Source: Thalassoglobus sp. JC818 (GTDB lineage Bacteria > Planctomycetota > Planctomycetia > Planctomycetales > Planctomycetaceae). Taken from it: a stretch of DNA of 64,000 nucleotides. Shown here in pieces: positions 53,087 to 63,572 of the stretch (position 1 is its first letter; each line of letters begins with the position of its first letter). The notes below the pieces were generated by a model. The model was given only the letters and a program-made list of their open reading frames with translations. It was not told the DNA's origin and did no database searches. Position numbers and translations under genes: made by a program. The stretch covers positions 186,001 to 250,000 of the forward strand of contig NZ_JBFEFI010000002.1 of NCBI RefSeq assembly GCF_040717535.1. The letters are read 5' to 3'.

Positions 53087-54484
53087 TCACTTCGCCTGGT
53101 AAAACAAAGGACTTAACTCGTCAGCCGACATTCCGAGCACTTGCATTTCGGGGTAACGAGAGTCTGTCGAGTGAGTCAGCTTGTCGCGAAATTCTTCGGC
53201 CCGAGCAGACAACAAAACAACTCGAAATTGTCGAGATTGCTGATCGTCGAGACCTTCGAGAACGGAATCCAGAGTGATCTGACTCGAACTCGTCACCTCG
53301 GCAAATGCATCGAGCAGTTGATCCAGGTGTGACTCGCCTTTGTCGCCTTGCCAATTCACGGAATTCTTTCCAACCAGCCGGACACTCAACGAAGATTCAC
53401 GGCTGCCTCGAAGATGCTCCATGCAGACAGTGGTCGCAAAACAGAGGCCACGTTCAAATTCATCAGGCGAGGTCAGAGTCGGTGTTGCGGGTTGCCAACA
53501 GTCGACAATCAACAACAAATCCCGATCGCGGCTCTCTTCGTATTCACGAACCATCAGCTCGTTGGTGCGTGCGGAAGTCTTCCAGTGAATCATGCGAGGG
53601 TCATCGCCTGCACGGTATTCGCGAATACGGCTCATCTCGTCATGGAACAATCCCGACTGAGTTTGGACATCCGTGACCAGCTCGAAAGAGTATTGAAGGA
53701 GTTTTCTCCATTTCGGCGTCAATGTGCCGACGCGTGGGTACACCAGCAACTCGTCGTTCACATCGAGCCCGGTTCCCCGTTGGACCAACCCGAGAGGAAA
53801 TCGCGTTGTCACCGTCATTGGCCCAAATCGATACCGGCCCCGCTCATGCAGTCGAAGTTGATAATGCCCTTGCCGCGATTCCCGGGGAGGAATTCGCACG
53901 AACATCACTTCCGGTTTGATATAGCTGTTCCCCTTGGTGACCGAGTCCAGAACTCGCATTAGCCAGACAGCCAGCCATGACTTTCGGTTTTCGAGAATGA
54001 TTGTCGTTGTGTAGGTCTCCCCAGCCATGACGCGTTCAGGCAGAACTCGCCCGCCATTCAGGCGTCGCAGCATGGTGAAGGTAAACCATCCATTCATGAT
54101 GAATGGTCCCGCCATGGAAGCGAAAACCATCAGCAGCAAATTGCTGCGTCCGATCAGAGCACCGACAAACAGCACGCACATGATGATCAGATAGGCCCAG
54201 CCTTCGACAGGCAGCAGAAAACTGTCACTCGATTTCGTCCAGCTGGGAAACATACCGGCGATTACCTCTTTCAGTCCCCAGACCGAAAAGGCTGTTCCAC
54301 TCAAAATAGCAGCGACACGTCCTGCTGATCCGAGTTGGTTGTAAACCCGGCCCGACCACATCTCGAAGACGACAAGCGTGAGTCCCAGAACCATGAGCAG
54401 GATTCCTGGGATGGATATTCGACGAAGAGGATGTTTCGGGGGCATGCTCGATCCAGAGTGAGGCGGCATCGATTCGCCGCTCAC
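53087..54484 (-). CDS. DUF58 domain protein
   Basis: 465 residues from GTG 54484; ATG 54469 is an alternative. Two N-terminal pairs of membrane helices (about 25-75 and 85-130), then a soluble region with the DUF58 signature REYRAGDDPRMIHWKTSARTN and a von Willebrand A-like continuation (LLLIVDCW). DUF58 proteins are companions of MoxR ATPases and TgpA transglutaminases; the last eight codons leave only seven bases before the transglutaminase ATG, so they are clearly one operon. Exact role unknown. Confidence 0.9.
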   Translation of the reverse strand: MSGESMPPHSGSSMPPKHPLRRISIPGILLMVLGLTLVVFEMWSGRVYNQLGSAGRVAAILSGTAFSVWGLKEVIAGMFPSWTKSSDSFLLPVEGWAYLIIMCVLFVGALIGRSNLLLMVFASMAGPFIMNGWFTFTMLRRLNGGRVLPERVMAGETYTTTIILENRKSWLAVWLMRVLDSVTKGNSYIKPEVMFVRIPPRESRQGHYQLRLHERGRYRFGPMTVTTRFPLGLVQRGTGLDVNDELLVYPRVGTLTPKWRKLLQYSFELVTDVQTQSGLFHDEMSRIREYRAGDDPRMIHWKTSARTNELMVREYEESRDRDLLLIVDCWQPATPTLTSPDEFERGLCFATTVCMEHLRGSRESSLSVRLVGKNSVNWQGDKGESHLDQLLDAFAEVTSSSQITLDSVLEGLDDQQSRQFRVVLLSARAEEFRDKLTHSTDSRYPEMQVLGMSADELSPLFYQAK

Positions 54485-54719
54485 TAAATTGTGAGCATCC
54501 CATCAGAAATGGCAAGGATGGTTTCCGTAGAGATTCCGCTTCTTAATGAGAAGATGTCGACCTCGTAAGACGGCTGATCGCAGCAAACGGCGAGAAAGTG
54601 CGTACAGAACCGCTCTGTTCGTCTTGCGTCGGCACCTAAGTTTGCCAGCGGAAGAGAATCAACGGACTGCCGAATGCGAGCAAGTATTGATTTGATGCAA
54701 CCGGCTGATCACTTGCGAG

Positions 54720-55934
54720 CTAAAACTCACCCGGTGCAGAGTAGTCGTCCTCGGTGTCGACATTTGTCTCGGCGTTTTCCGACTCGGTCTCATTCGCCTC
54801 TTGCGGTGGACGAGGTCCAGGATACTGATAGTAAGTGCAGGGGATTCGACCACTGAAAATCTTGCGCCGACGATCTGCCCGTTTGCCAAACTCACGTTCG
54901 AAGTTATCAGCACTCGTGAAGATGTAGTGCGACCAGTCATCAAGCGGGATCAAAAGTTCTCCCATGTCATGATGAAGCTGACGGACCTCGCTCTTTTCTC
55001 CGAGGCGTTCTCCATAGGGAGGATTCGCCACGGTGCAGCCGTAATCGCGATCGGTCGGGAAGGAGATAAAGTCTTTGGCTTCGAAGAAGATCTCCGAAAA
55101 GATCCCCGCTTCATTCGCGTTCCGCTTGGCAATGGAAATCATCTTGCGATCACGATCACGTGCGACGATTCGGATGGGAAGCGGCGGTTCGATGAGGTCT
55201 CGGGTTTCCTGACGGGCATCCTTCCAGTGCTTCAGGTCGATTTGATTCCAGTTTTCAGAGACGAAACTTCGGTCACGTCCCGGGGCCATATTTCTCCCGA
55301 GCAAGGCAGCTTCAATGGCGATGGTTCCGGAGCCACAAAATGGGTCGACGAGCAATCGGTTCCGATTCCAATAGCTGAGTTTCAACAGCGCCGCAGCGAC
55401 AGTTTCCCGCAAGGGGGCAGGACCGACAAGCTGCCGGTATCCGCGTTTGTGCAACCCGTCTCCGGTTGCGTCGATCGTCATCAGCACCTTGTCGCGAAGA
55501 ATGGAAACTTCGACGGGATATTCGACTCCATCTTCCGCGAACCGATGTCGGTTGTAGACCGTTTTGAGTCGTTCGACGATCGAACGTTTGACCATGCGCT
55601 GAACGTTGCGCGGGCTATTGATGACCGATCGCACACTTCGAGCACCGACTGGAAAGATCGCGTCGACCGGCAACCACTCTTCCCACGGAAGTTCTTTTGT
55701 TCGATCGAACAGCTGATCAAAGTCGACAGCGTCAAACTCGCCAACGACGACCTGCACTCGCTCCGCACACCGCAGCCAGAGATTGGTGCGACAGATCGCA
55801 GCTGCGTCGCCTTTGAATCGAACTCGACCGTCTTCAACAGTCGTTTCGTCGTATCCGAGGTCTCGCAGTTCACGTGCGACAACGGCCTCGAGTCCGAAAG
55901 CGGTGATTGCGACGAGATCAAGCTGTTGAGTCAT
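54720..55934 (-). CDS. THUMP-domain class I SAM-dependent RNA methyltransferase (RlmL/YpsC type)
   Basis: 404 residues. THUMP RNA-binding region (about 45-155), then a Rossmann methyltransferase with DPFCGSGTIAIEAALLGRNMAPG (SAM site and insertion characteristic of RlmL N-terminal half), ARDRDRKMISIAKRNA and the catalytic ANPPYGERL. Likely makes N2-methylguanosine in 23S rRNA (G2445 equivalent). The C-terminus carries an acidic tail (ANETESENAETNVDTEDD) not typical of the family. Its 5' end overlaps the ASCH gene's 3' end by 17 bases. Confidence 0.9.
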   Translation of the reverse strand: MTQQLDLVAITAFGLEAVVARELRDLGYDETTVEDGRVRFKGDAAAICRTNLWLRCAERVQVVVGEFDAVDFDQLFDRTKELPWEEWLPVDAIFPVGARSVRSVINSPRNVQRMVKRSIVERLKTVYNRHRFAEDGVEYPVEVSILRDKVLMTIDATGDGLHKRGYRQLVGPAPLRETVAAALLKLSYWNRNRLLVDPFCGSGTIAIEAALLGRNMAPGRDRSFVSENWNQIDLKHWKDARQETRDLIEPPLPIRIVARDRDRKMISIAKRNANEAGIFSEIFFEAKDFISFPTDRDYGCTVANPPYGERLGEKSEVRQLHHDMGELLIPLDDWSHYIFTSADNFEREFGKRADRRRKIFSGRIPCTYYQYPGPRPPQEANETESENAETNVDTEDDYSAPGEF

Positions 55935-56388
55935 CAGTGGTTTTCTTTCTGCTGGGGCCCGATGAACGTCTCCGAAATGGATAAAACCACATCCCGTAAG
56001 GGAAGTACTTCGGAGTCAGGCAGGGAACGATCCGCTGTGGATCTTCCAGGTGCCAGCTGTATTGACCTTCAAGTTCAAGTGGGGAAACGCACGCGGCATC
56101 TGCATCACCTGCAGTGCTCGATGTGCATCCGTTGATTGTGGCTGTTCCGACAATCACTCCCGTCGGGAGCGTCTTCCGGTCCAGGTCGTATTTTTCAATC
56201 GCGGTCCGTGCTGACGCGATTCGTGATAGTTTCCGGGAACTGTACAGGTATACCAGCGACTGACTCCCCGGCGAGACCGATCGAATTTCGACAGTCTTGA
56301 TTCCGCGAAGAATCAACTCGGCCCACGGTTGCTGAATCGCCAGTGCAATTAGTTCCGGGTTGGGATGTTGTGGAGAGTCAGAAGACAC
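55918..56388 (-). CDS. ASCH domain protein
   Basis: 156 residues. ASCH/PUA-like fold: IALAIQQPWAELILRGIKTVEIRS near the N-terminus is the characteristic GxKxxExR-type motif, with LPTGVIVGTATINGC and GQYSWHLEDP further on. ASCH domains bind RNA or modified nucleosides; the overlap with the rRNA methyltransferase gene supports an RNA-linked task. It ends in a basic segment (FRRRSSGPSRKK). Confidence 0.85.
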   Translation of the reverse strand: MSSDSPQHPNPELIALAIQQPWAELILRGIKTVEIRSVSPGSQSLVYLYSSRKLSRIASARTAIEKYDLDRKTLPTGVIVGTATINGCTSSTAGDADAACVSPLELEGQYSWHLEDPQRIVPCLTPKYFPYGMWFYPFRRRSSGPSRKKTTDDSTA

Positions 56389-56702
56389 GATTTCTTGTTC
56401 TTGAGACGAAGCACGCCTGACTCAAACATTTTCGAAGTCTCTCTCACTCGGTTCGTCCGAGATCGCTGCGGGTGCAGGTGATTGAGAAAACCATTTCCAA
56501 ATGTTCGAGCGCTGGTGACTGCAGACATCAAGCCCGCTGCAATGAGCACATTTCTATGCACACACCGGATCGATTTCCAGGGTTGTCGTTGGTTTTCTCA
56601 GTCGACCGGCAGTCAATTGAGGCCCCAGCAACAGAAAGCGGAGAGGCGTGTCACCACGCAACTCCGCTTCAAAAGTTCAACTTGAGTCATTACTTCCTGC
56701 GA
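56389..56702. other. Intergenic region with secDF terminator
   Basis: About 310 bases between secDF (stop 56703) and the ASCH gene start. Contains the hairpin at 56636-56669 and presumably the ASCH promoter. No gene seen. Confidence 0.5.
56636..56669 (-). terminator. Probable terminator of the secDF transcript
   Basis: AAGCGGAG-AG-GCGTG pairs with CACGC-AA-CTCCGCTT around a TCA-type loop: 8 bp, a 2x2 mismatch and 5 bp. On the minus strand it is followed by TCTGTTGC, a poor T-tract, so efficiency is uncertain. It is 34 bases past the secDF stop. Confidence 0.65.
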
Positions 56703-59669
56703 TTAGGTGGAAGCAACTTTCTTCTGCTGTCGGTTCATCAACCAGACGAGAACCGGGCTCGCCACGTAGATGGAGCTGTAAGTACCGACAAGAATTCCAA
56801 GGATCAAACAGTACGCGAACCCATGAATTCCTTCCCCACCCATCACATACAGGATGAGAACGACGATCAGCGTCGTCAGCGAGGTCAGAATCGTTCGCGA
56901 AAGTGTTTGATTGAGGCTCGCATTGACCATCGATTCGGTCAGTGCAGGATTTCGTCCTCGAACCTCACGAATTCGGTCAAACACGACGATTGTGTCGTTC
57001 AGCGAGTAACCAACGATGGTCAGGAATGCTGCGATGATCGGAAGGTTGATCTTGAAGTCTTCAAGCATCAGGATCGACCGCAGAGGCGTTCCGCTCAGGT
57101 AAGCCCCAATTGCTACGAGTCCCAGCACCACAAGGACGTCGTGAATCAGTGCGGCACAGGCAGCCACTCCGAACGTGACACGTTGGAAGCGAATCCACAG
57201 GTAAGCCACAATCATCAACAGGCTGATGACCATCGCTGTGATGGCAGCCCATTTGGCGTCGCCTGTCACAGACTGAGCAAATGAGTTCACTTCCTCGAAG
57301 TGCGGATCTTTCTCAAGGTCTTCTTTCATGTTGCTCAACGCTGAATTGACGTCTTCAACTGGTACAGACGGACCGAACATCAGCCGGATTTCATTCGACT
57401 TCGGCTCATCCGGGTTCAATGACCGTGCGACGACAGTCTCTTCGACGTCCACTCCAGCCAGTTCTTTGATGCTTGACAGTGAATCGAAGGCTTCTTCTGC
57501 GAGTGCGGCCGGTGTCATACTCTCTGAGAGGACGACAGTCGTTTCGTAACCGCCAGCCATCAGTTCATCTTCTGAGCCTTCCTCGACCACAATTTCGACT
57601 GGATCTTCATAGCGAACCGATTGCTGAACCAGACGGAACGCAGAATCTGCGAAAGCTTCTTTGATTTTCTGACTCACGACGGCGGTTTCATCAACAACAG
57701 TTCGAAGTCGGAACAGCTTGCGTGATTCTCCACCTTCAGTGACGGAGAGTTGCTCCAGCGTGATCCCATCTTCGAATTGTGGAGCCAGAAGTTCACGGAC
57801 TTCTTCAGTCTCCGGAGCTTCGCCTTCGAAACCGAAGGTGACCATCGATCCCCCGCGGAAATCAATATCCAGATTGTCCGAACCACGCATTCCGACGGCG
57901 GTCAAACCAACGAGAATGACCAGTACCGAAGCGGCTGCTGCAATCTGTTTCTTGCCGAGGAAGTTGATGCCTTCCGCGTTGATCAGGCTCATCATTTTCA
58001 GATCAGTGAGCCATCGTTTCTGTTCCGCAATTTCGAAGATCAGGCGGCCGATATAGAGCGCACTGAACATACTGGTCAGAATTCCGATGAACAGAGTCAC
58101 CGCGAAACCTTTGATCTGATCGGTTCCGATGTAATACAGCACAACCGCTGTCAGCAAGGTAGTAATGTTGGCATCGAAAATCGTCGAGAAGGCTTTTTCG
58201 AAGCCGTTCTTGATCGACATGCGAATGCTTGAGCCACGCGCTTGTTCTTCCCGCATTCTCTCGAAGATCAGAACGTTGGCATCGACCGCCATACCGATCG
58301 TCAACACAAGCCCAGCCAGTCCGGGAAGTGTGAAGGTTGCATCGATCAGCGACATCGCTCCGAGAACGAGCAGGATGTTGATGGCCAAACAGACATCAGC
58401 CACAAATCCCGATTTCAGGTAGTACACCAACGTAAAGATGAAGACGGCAGCGAGAGCAATTCCAATCGCCAGGAAGCCCTTCTTCTGGACTTCTTCACCG
58501 AGCAGAGCACTGATCGTAAATTCCGTCACAGGTTCGGAAACCAGTGGAACTTCCAGAGCACCAGCATTTAGCACGCCGAGAAGATTTTCCACTTCTTCCT
58601 CGGTGAAGCGACCTTCGATCACACCAGTTGTTGTGATCACAGCATTGATCGTCGGAGCGGAGTGGATTTGACCGTCCAGCAAAACGGCAAGATGACTGTA
58701 GAAGCCTTCGCCTTCCTGAGGACGATTTCGAGCAGTCACTTGTCCAAACAGATAACCACCTTGTGGATTGAACGTAAATCCGACCGCCAGACCTTTTTCG
58801 GTAATTTCCTCACGAACGCTCACCAGATAACGACCAGTGATTCGTTTCGCAGGATCGGGATCAACCACAACGAGAAACTCGCGAAGCGGTTGGCCAGCGG
58901 AATCGGTGAGCGGAGTCCCATCTTCGGCGGTCAAGATCCGGCTTCGAACACGATCTCCGCCTGTGACTTTCTGAACGCCGTCGGCGTCCAGTGCAGGGCG
59001 GCGCCACATGGCAATGAGTTTGCCATCACGAAACACCCTTTCGCCTTCGCCAACGTTGTCCCCGAGGGCGATGATGTCCTGGTGATTCACCGAATTCGCG
59101 AGCAACGCAAACTCAAGATCTCCGAGAGTAATAATGTCGCGTTTAACTTGCTCGACTTTTTCTTGATCGGCACCTGGAACGATGACTTCAATGCGGTCAG
59201 AACCGACTCGCCGCACGGTCACTTCTTCGGTTCCGGTCGGATTCACACGCTGTTTGACCTTTTCGACCATCTTGTTCATCAACTCATCGTCGATGACCTT
59301 GCCCTCAGCTTCGGCAGCTTTTCTATCGACCATGAAAACCATGTTGGTTCCACCGGCCAGGTCGATCCCGAGATCAATCGCATCTTTGAAGGGCTTGCCT
59401 TCAGCTTTTGTGATGATGAACGGGCTCACCGCCAACGTGATGGCCAGCAATACAAGGCTGATGCGTGTCGAGAGTGATTTGAGGTTCAAGGCGGTTGCCA
59501 ACAGGCTTCCAACCACGAACGGGATCACCAAGGCAGCGACAACGATGAGAAAAACACCCCAACCCATTGCCGAACTAACCTCAGCAGCTTCAGCGGCCTC
59601 AGCAGTGCCCTCAGCGGTGGTGATGCTCGTCTGAGCGAATAGCAACAAGTCTAGATTCAACGGACTCAT
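56703..59669 (-). CDS. secDF: Fused SecD-SecF protein translocase subunit
   Basis: 988 residues, about 12-13 membrane helices. SecD half (about 1-600) has DLGIDLAGGTNMVF, the periplasmic P1 region and GMAVDANVLIFERMREE; SecF half (about 610-980) has NLDIDFRGGSMVTF and GYSLNDTIVVFDRIRE. It uses proton motive force to complete protein export through SecYEG. An extra N-terminal helix pair precedes SecD. Fused SecDF is usual in Planctomycetes and in Bacillus. The gene is on the minus strand downstream of yajC (72 bases). Confidence 0.96.
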   Translation of the reverse strand: MSPLNLDLLLFAQTSITTAEGTAEAAEAAEVSSAMGWGVFLIVVAALVIPFVVGSLLATALNLKSLSTRISLVLLAITLAVSPFIITKAEGKPFKDAIDLGIDLAGGTNMVFMVDRKAAEAEGKVIDDELMNKMVEKVKQRVNPTGTEEVTVRRVGSDRIEVIVPGADQEKVEQVKRDIITLGDLEFALLANSVNHQDIIALGDNVGEGERVFRDGKLIAMWRRPALDADGVQKVTGGDRVRSRILTAEDGTPLTDSAGQPLREFLVVVDPDPAKRITGRYLVSVREEITEKGLAVGFTFNPQGGYLFGQVTARNRPQEGEGFYSHLAVLLDGQIHSAPTINAVITTTGVIEGRFTEEEVENLLGVLNAGALEVPLVSEPVTEFTISALLGEEVQKKGFLAIGIALAAVFIFTLVYYLKSGFVADVCLAINILLVLGAMSLIDATFTLPGLAGLVLTIGMAVDANVLIFERMREEQARGSSIRMSIKNGFEKAFSTIFDANITTLLTAVVLYYIGTDQIKGFAVTLFIGILTSMFSALYIGRLIFEIAEQKRWLTDLKMMSLINAEGINFLGKKQIAAAASVLVILVGLTAVGMRGSDNLDIDFRGGSMVTFGFEGEAPETEEVRELLAPQFEDGITLEQLSVTEGGESRKLFRLRTVVDETAVVSQKIKEAFADSAFRLVQQSVRYEDPVEIVVEEGSEDELMAGGYETTVVLSESMTPAALAEEAFDSLSSIKELAGVDVEETVVARSLNPDEPKSNEIRLMFGPSVPVEDVNSALSNMKEDLEKDPHFEEVNSFAQSVTGDAKWAAITAMVISLLMIVAYLWIRFQRVTFGVAACAALIHDVLVVLGLVAIGAYLSGTPLRSILMLEDFKINLPIIAAFLTIVGYSLNDTIVVFDRIREVRGRNPALTESMVNASLNQTLSRTILTSLTTLIVVLILYVMGGEGIHGFAYCLILGILVGTYSSIYVASPVLVWLMNRQQKKVAST

Positions 59670-59741
59670 CCCGTTTTGCTCCGTCCCGGTATTTAGCTGG
59701 CTGTCATGCCAGTTGAACGATTTGAGGTGATCCCAGTTCGA

Positions 59742-60104
59742 TCACGACTTCTCCGAATCCTTGCTGTCTCGAGAAACCACTTCTCGGATCGCACTGGCCT
59801 GGAATTTCAAACGTGTATTGTCATCGACTTTGATCGTGACACTCTGTTTGTCTTCGGCAACCGAAACAACAGTTCCCAGGATGCCGCCAATCGTGACGAT
59901 CTGGTCATTCTTCTTCAGTGCAGTAACCATTTCGTCGCGACGAGCTTTTTCTTTTGCTTCACTTTTCCCAAAAATGGTTTGCATGAAAAAAAGAAGCAGC
60001 AGAGGAGGTCCGAACAACAACAACATTTGCCACATCGGACTGACTTCTGGTTGGTCAGCTGCATCTGCTGCCAGGATCAAAAATGGAATGGTCAGTGTCG
60101 ACAT
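59742..60104 (-). CDS. yajC: Preprotein translocase subunit YajC
   Basis: 120 residues: one membrane helix (about 25-45, MWQMLLLFGPPLLLLFFMQTIFG) followed by the KARRDEMVTALKKNDQIVTIGGILGTVVSV core that identifies YajC. The N-terminus has an extra hydrophobic stretch with ADAADQPEVSP, resembling a signal sequence. Part of the SecDF-YajC complex. A small palindrome, GGAGGA-AA-TCCTCC at 60131-60144, lies in its leader. Confidence 0.95.
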   Translation of the reverse strand: MSTLTIPFLILAADAADQPEVSPMWQMLLLFGPPLLLLFFMQTIFGKSEAKEKARRDEMVTALKKNDQIVTIGGILGTVVSVAEDKQSVTIKVDDNTRLKFQASAIREVVSRDSKDSEKS

Positions 60105-60130
60105 GGTTGCAATACGCTAAAGTTGAAAGA

Positions 60131-60144
60131 GGAGGAAATCCTCC
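60131..60144 (-). promoter_or_regulatory. Small hairpin in the yajC leader
   Basis: GGAGGA-AA-TCCTCC, perfect 6-bp arms, 26 bases upstream of the yajC ATG. The GGAGG it hides is too far from the start to be the main ribosome-binding site, so a regulatory effect is doubtful. Confidence 0.25.
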
Positions 60145-60216
60145 CGTTGTCGTCCCCGTTTTTTGCTCTCCGACTGGTCAGCGCACACGCCAATCCGGTC
60201 GGGAGAAGCGGGTAGT

Positions 60217-61329
60217 TTAGGGACCGTCCCCCATCCGAGCAAGATGTTCACGTCGAAACTCTTGGGCTGAGTTTGACTTAATTGCGGACCGTAACTCCGT
60301 GACAACCTTCTGGTAGAACCTCAGATTGTGGACTGAGAGGAGCATCGGGCCGAGCATTTCGCCGACGGTGAACAAATGGCGAAGGAATCCGCGGCTGAAC
60401 TGCTGGCACGTCGCACAGTCGCATTCACTGTCGAGCGGCTCGCGATCGGTTTGATGCTTCAAGTTTCGCATTTTGACCGTTCCGCGACTCGTGAACGCAG
60501 TCGCATTGCGGGCATTTCGCGTGGGCATGACGCAGTCAAACAGATCAATGCCGCGTAAAACGCCTTCGATAACATCGATGGGGCGGCCGACTCCCATCAG
60601 GTAGCGTGGCTTCTCTTCCGGAAGCATGGGCGTCGTGAAATCGAGAGTCTGATACATCTCGTCAGGCGACTCCCCCACGGACAACCCACCCACGGCGTAG
60701 CCGGGAAAATCGAGTTTCAGTAGGCCTTCGGCGGACCGTTCCCGAAGTTGAGGGTGAATTCCGCCCTGAACAATTCCGAACAAAGCCTGATCGGCTCGTT
60801 TGTGGGTTTCGCGACAAATTTGGGCCCATCGCGTCGTTCTGGCCACCGCTTCTTCGAGTTTCGAAACCGGGGCATCGTGGGGCGGACATTCGTCGAGGCA
60901 CATGATGCAATCCGCCCCGAGATCCTCCTGAATCTGCATCGCTCGGGCTGGCGTAAGGTCCAGAATACTGCCATCGATGTGAGACTTGAACACGACACGA
61001 TCATCGTCGAGTTGCCGCAGAGCACCGAGGCTGAAAACCTGAAAGCCGCCGCTGTCGGTCAGGATGGGGCCTTTCCAGCCCATGAACTCGTGAAGGCCTC
61101 CAAGTTCCTGCACAACTTTCTCGCCGGGTCGAAGAGTGAGATGATAGGTGTTCGCTAGAATCATCTGCGCACCAGTTTCAGCCAACTGGTGCGGCCAGAC
61201 GCCTTTGACGCTTCCACGCGTTCCCACGGGCATAAAAGCCGGGGTTTCGACCACTCCGTGAGGAGTTTCCCAGCGACCACACCGTGCGGCAGAGCTTGTG
61301 TCGGTGTGATCGAGGTGAAACTGGAACAT
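60217..61329 (-). CDS. tgt: Queuine tRNA-ribosyltransferase (tRNA-guanine transglycosylase)
   Basis: 370 residues from ATG 61329 (AGGAAAG six bases before); the frame runs on to 61398 but the inner start gives the normal length and avoids overlap with fusA. Exchanges guanine 34 for preQ1 in GUN-anticodon tRNAs. Motifs: [25 protein letters not shown] with catalytic aspartates, [17 protein letters not shown], and zinc ligands in CDCATCQQF with a later histidine. Lies between fusA and yajC, as in many bacteria where tgt precedes yajC-secDF. Confidence 0.96.
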   Translation of the reverse strand: MFQFHLDHTDTSSAARCGRWETPHGVVETPAFMPVGTRGSVKGVWPHQLAETGAQMILANTYHLTLRPGEKVVQELGGLHEFMGWKGPILTDSGGFQVFSLGALRQLDDDRVVFKSHIDGSILDLTPARAMQIQEDLGADCIMCLDECPPHDAPVSKLEEAVARTTRWAQICRETHKRADQALFGIVQGGIHPQLRERSAEGLLKLDFPGYAVGGLSVGESPDEMYQTLDFTTPMLPEEKPRYLMGVGRPIDVIEGVLRGIDLFDCVMPTRNARNATAFTSRGTVKMRNLKHQTDREPLDSECDCATCQQFSRGFLRHLFTVGEMLGPMLLSVHNLRFYQKVVTELRSAIKSNSAQEFRREHLARMGDGP

Positions 61330-61390
61330 CACTCTTTCCTGTAGCTCCGACGGGTTCTGATTAACCCGATCGTGAACGCTCGCGACTTGA

Positions 61391-63466
61391 TCAGCCAAGC
61401 ATTTCGTTCAAGACAGACTGCGGGGCCAGATCATATTTCATCGGCTCCATCGAGAATGAAGCGCGGCCCTGCGAAAGGCTTCGCACATGAGACGAGTAGC
61501 CGAACATGTTCGCCAGCGGAACTTCAGCTTGCAGGGCAGTGAGATGACCGCGAATTTCGCTGCCGAAGATCTTCGCATGACGTTGATTCAGGTCTGCCTG
61601 AATGTTGCCGACAAAGTCCGAAGGAGTCACAACCTCAAGTTTCATGATCGGCTCGAGCAATGCGATTTCCGCTTTACTGAGAGCCGACTGGACAGCATGG
61701 GCTGCTGCGGATCGAAGTGCCTCTTCGTTCGTTTCACCTTCGCGGTAACCGACGGAGAGAATGACGAAACGAACTTTCATCAATGGATAGCCGAGCACTC
61801 CACCCGATTGAGCCGATTCGAACACCGCTTCCCGAGCGATCTTTTCGTACTCTGCTGGAATCGATCCGACCGGAACACGTGACGTGACAAGGATCGGGCT
61901 CTCGCCTTCAAATGGCTCCACGCTGACCGTTACGCTCGCAAAGTGCGATTCACCCTGATTGCTGCGGTTGAATTCTTCATGCGCTTCAGCTGGATGTTTG
62001 ACCGTTTCCCGATAGGAGACGCGCGGCTTGTGAACGCGGACATTGAGATTGAAATCTCGATGCATTCGCTCCTTCAGGACTTCAAGGTGAAGCTCGCCCA
62101 TCCCGCTGATGATCGTCTGCCCGGTGTCTTCGCTGATTTGGGCTTTGAACGTTGGATCTTGACGACCCAGCCGAACCAGTGCGTCTTCCAGCTTCTTCTT
62201 GTCAGCACTCGTGTCTGGCTCGACCGCCATCGAGATGACCGTTTCCGGAAAGTGGATCGACTCCAACAGAATCGGGTCGGTCGTCGGACACAATGTGTCG
62301 CCGGTCACGATGTCTTTGGGGCCGATGACTCCGCAGATGTCCCCCGCTTCGACGAGATCGATCTCGATTTTCTCTCGCTGATCCGCCTGAATGTGCCAGA
62401 TCTGGCTGCAGAATTCCTTCTTTCCGGTGCGAGGATTCAGCAAACGTGTTCCGGATTTCAAGACACCCGAATATACCCGGACGAAGCACAAGTCCGCGTG
62501 CTTGTCAGCGACGATCTTAAAGATCAACGCGGCCAGCGGCTCATCGTTTGAAGGTCCACGGGTGATTTCCGTCGACTCGTTTTTCTTGGGCTTTGGATTG
62601 ATCCCGCGAACAGGGGGAACGTCGAGCGGACTGGGGAGATAGCGATTGACTCCGTCCAGAATTGGCTGAACGCCGACGAAATCGAGAGCAGACCCGGTAA
62701 ACGTTGGCTGAATTTCACCAGCAAGAGTCGCTTCTCGCAACAGTTTGTGAATCGTTTCTTCCGGGAGGTCCCCTTCTTCGAAGTAGGTTTCCATCGCAGA
62801 TTCGTCGCGTTCGGCGATGGTTTCGACCAGCTTCTGTCGAAACTCTGCTGCCTGGTCCTTAAGATCGTCGGGAATCTCACCTTCGGTGATATTCTTTCCT
62901 TGAGACTCCGAGTCGAAGTAAAGAGCTTTGCGGCCGATCAGATCGACGATGCCGAGGAAGTCGTGCTCAGAACCGATCGGGAGATAGAGCGGAAGCGGAT
63001 TGCCGCCGAGGCGTTTCCGAATTTGGCCCAGAACGTTCTCGAAGTTTGCCCCGATGCGATCCATCTTATTGATGAAGCAAAGACGCGGGACTTTGTACTC
63101 GTCAGCTTGTCGCCAGACCGTTTCACTCTGTGCTTCGACACCTTCGACTGCACTGAAAACAACGACAGCTCCATCGAGGACGCGAAGGCTTCGCTGCACC
63201 TCGGCTGTAAAGTCGACGTGACCGGGAGTGTCGATCAGATTGATCGTGCAATCTTTCCAGCGACAGGTCACAGCTGCGGAATAGATCGTAATTCCGCGTT
63301 TGGCTTCTTCCGGATCGAAGTCGGTCTCGGTGTTTCCGTCGTCGACGTTCCCCATACGGTGAGTGGCACCTGCGTAATACAGAATGCGCTCTGTCGTGGT
63401 CGTCTTTCCGGCATCAATGTGCGCCACGATCCCGATGTTTCGAAGTTTTTCAATGGGGCCTGGCAT
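61391..63466 (-). CDS. fusA: Translation elongation factor G
   Basis: 691 residues. GTPase catalysing ribosomal translocation. P-loop [12 protein letters not shown] at 15-26, switch [10 protein letters not shown] (canonical EF-G has ITITSAA; the Tyr is a variation), [13 protein letters not shown], then domains II-V ending [14 protein letters not shown]. Planctomycetes often carry several EF-G paralogues; the position after rpsG marks this as the str-operon copy. An intrinsic terminator sits in the gap between it and rpsG. Confidence 0.95.
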   Translation of the reverse strand: MPGPIEKLRNIGIVAHIDAGKTTTTERILYYAGATHRMGNVDDGNTETDFDPEEAKRGITIYSAAVTCRWKDCTINLIDTPGHVDFTAEVQRSLRVLDGAVVVFSAVEGVEAQSETVWRQADEYKVPRLCFINKMDRIGANFENVLGQIRKRLGGNPLPLYLPIGSEHDFLGIVDLIGRKALYFDSESQGKNITEGEIPDDLKDQAAEFRQKLVETIAERDESAMETYFEEGDLPEETIHKLLREATLAGEIQPTFTGSALDFVGVQPILDGVNRYLPSPLDVPPVRGINPKPKKNESTEITRGPSNDEPLAALIFKIVADKHADLCFVRVYSGVLKSGTRLLNPRTGKKEFCSQIWHIQADQREKIEIDLVEAGDICGVIGPKDIVTGDTLCPTTDPILLESIHFPETVISMAVEPDTSADKKKLEDALVRLGRQDPTFKAQISEDTGQTIISGMGELHLEVLKERMHRDFNLNVRVHKPRVSYRETVKHPAEAHEEFNRSNQGESHFASVTVSVEPFEGESPILVTSRVPVGSIPAEYEKIAREAVFESAQSGGVLGYPLMKVRFVILSVGYREGETNEEALRSAAAHAVQSALSKAEIALLEPIMKLEVVTPSDFVGNIQADLNQRHAKIFGSEIRGHLTALQAEVPLANMFGYSSHVRSLSQGRASFSMEPMKYDLAPQSVLNEMLG

Positions 63467-63522
63467 AGCTGATCAAGTATCTGGTTTGAATGAAGTGAGA
63501 AGTTTCCCCAAGCATAAAAAAA

Positions 63523-63554
63523 GCCTGCTCATTCAAATGACATGAATGGCAGGC
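63523..63554 (-). terminator. Intrinsic terminator between rpsG and fusA
   Basis: GCCTGC-T-CATTCA pairs with TGAATGGCAGGC (one bulged T; loop AATGACA). On the minus strand it is followed by a run of seven T. It lies 19 bases past the rpsG stop and 57 before the fusA ATG. Confidence 0.85.
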
Positions 63555-63572
63555 GAAGTGATTCTACAGCGT

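Noticed and set aside
60170-60215. Imperfect hairpin CCGAC..GTCGG after tgt as a terminator
   Set aside because: No T-run on the minus strand; tgt and yajC are probably co-transcribed.
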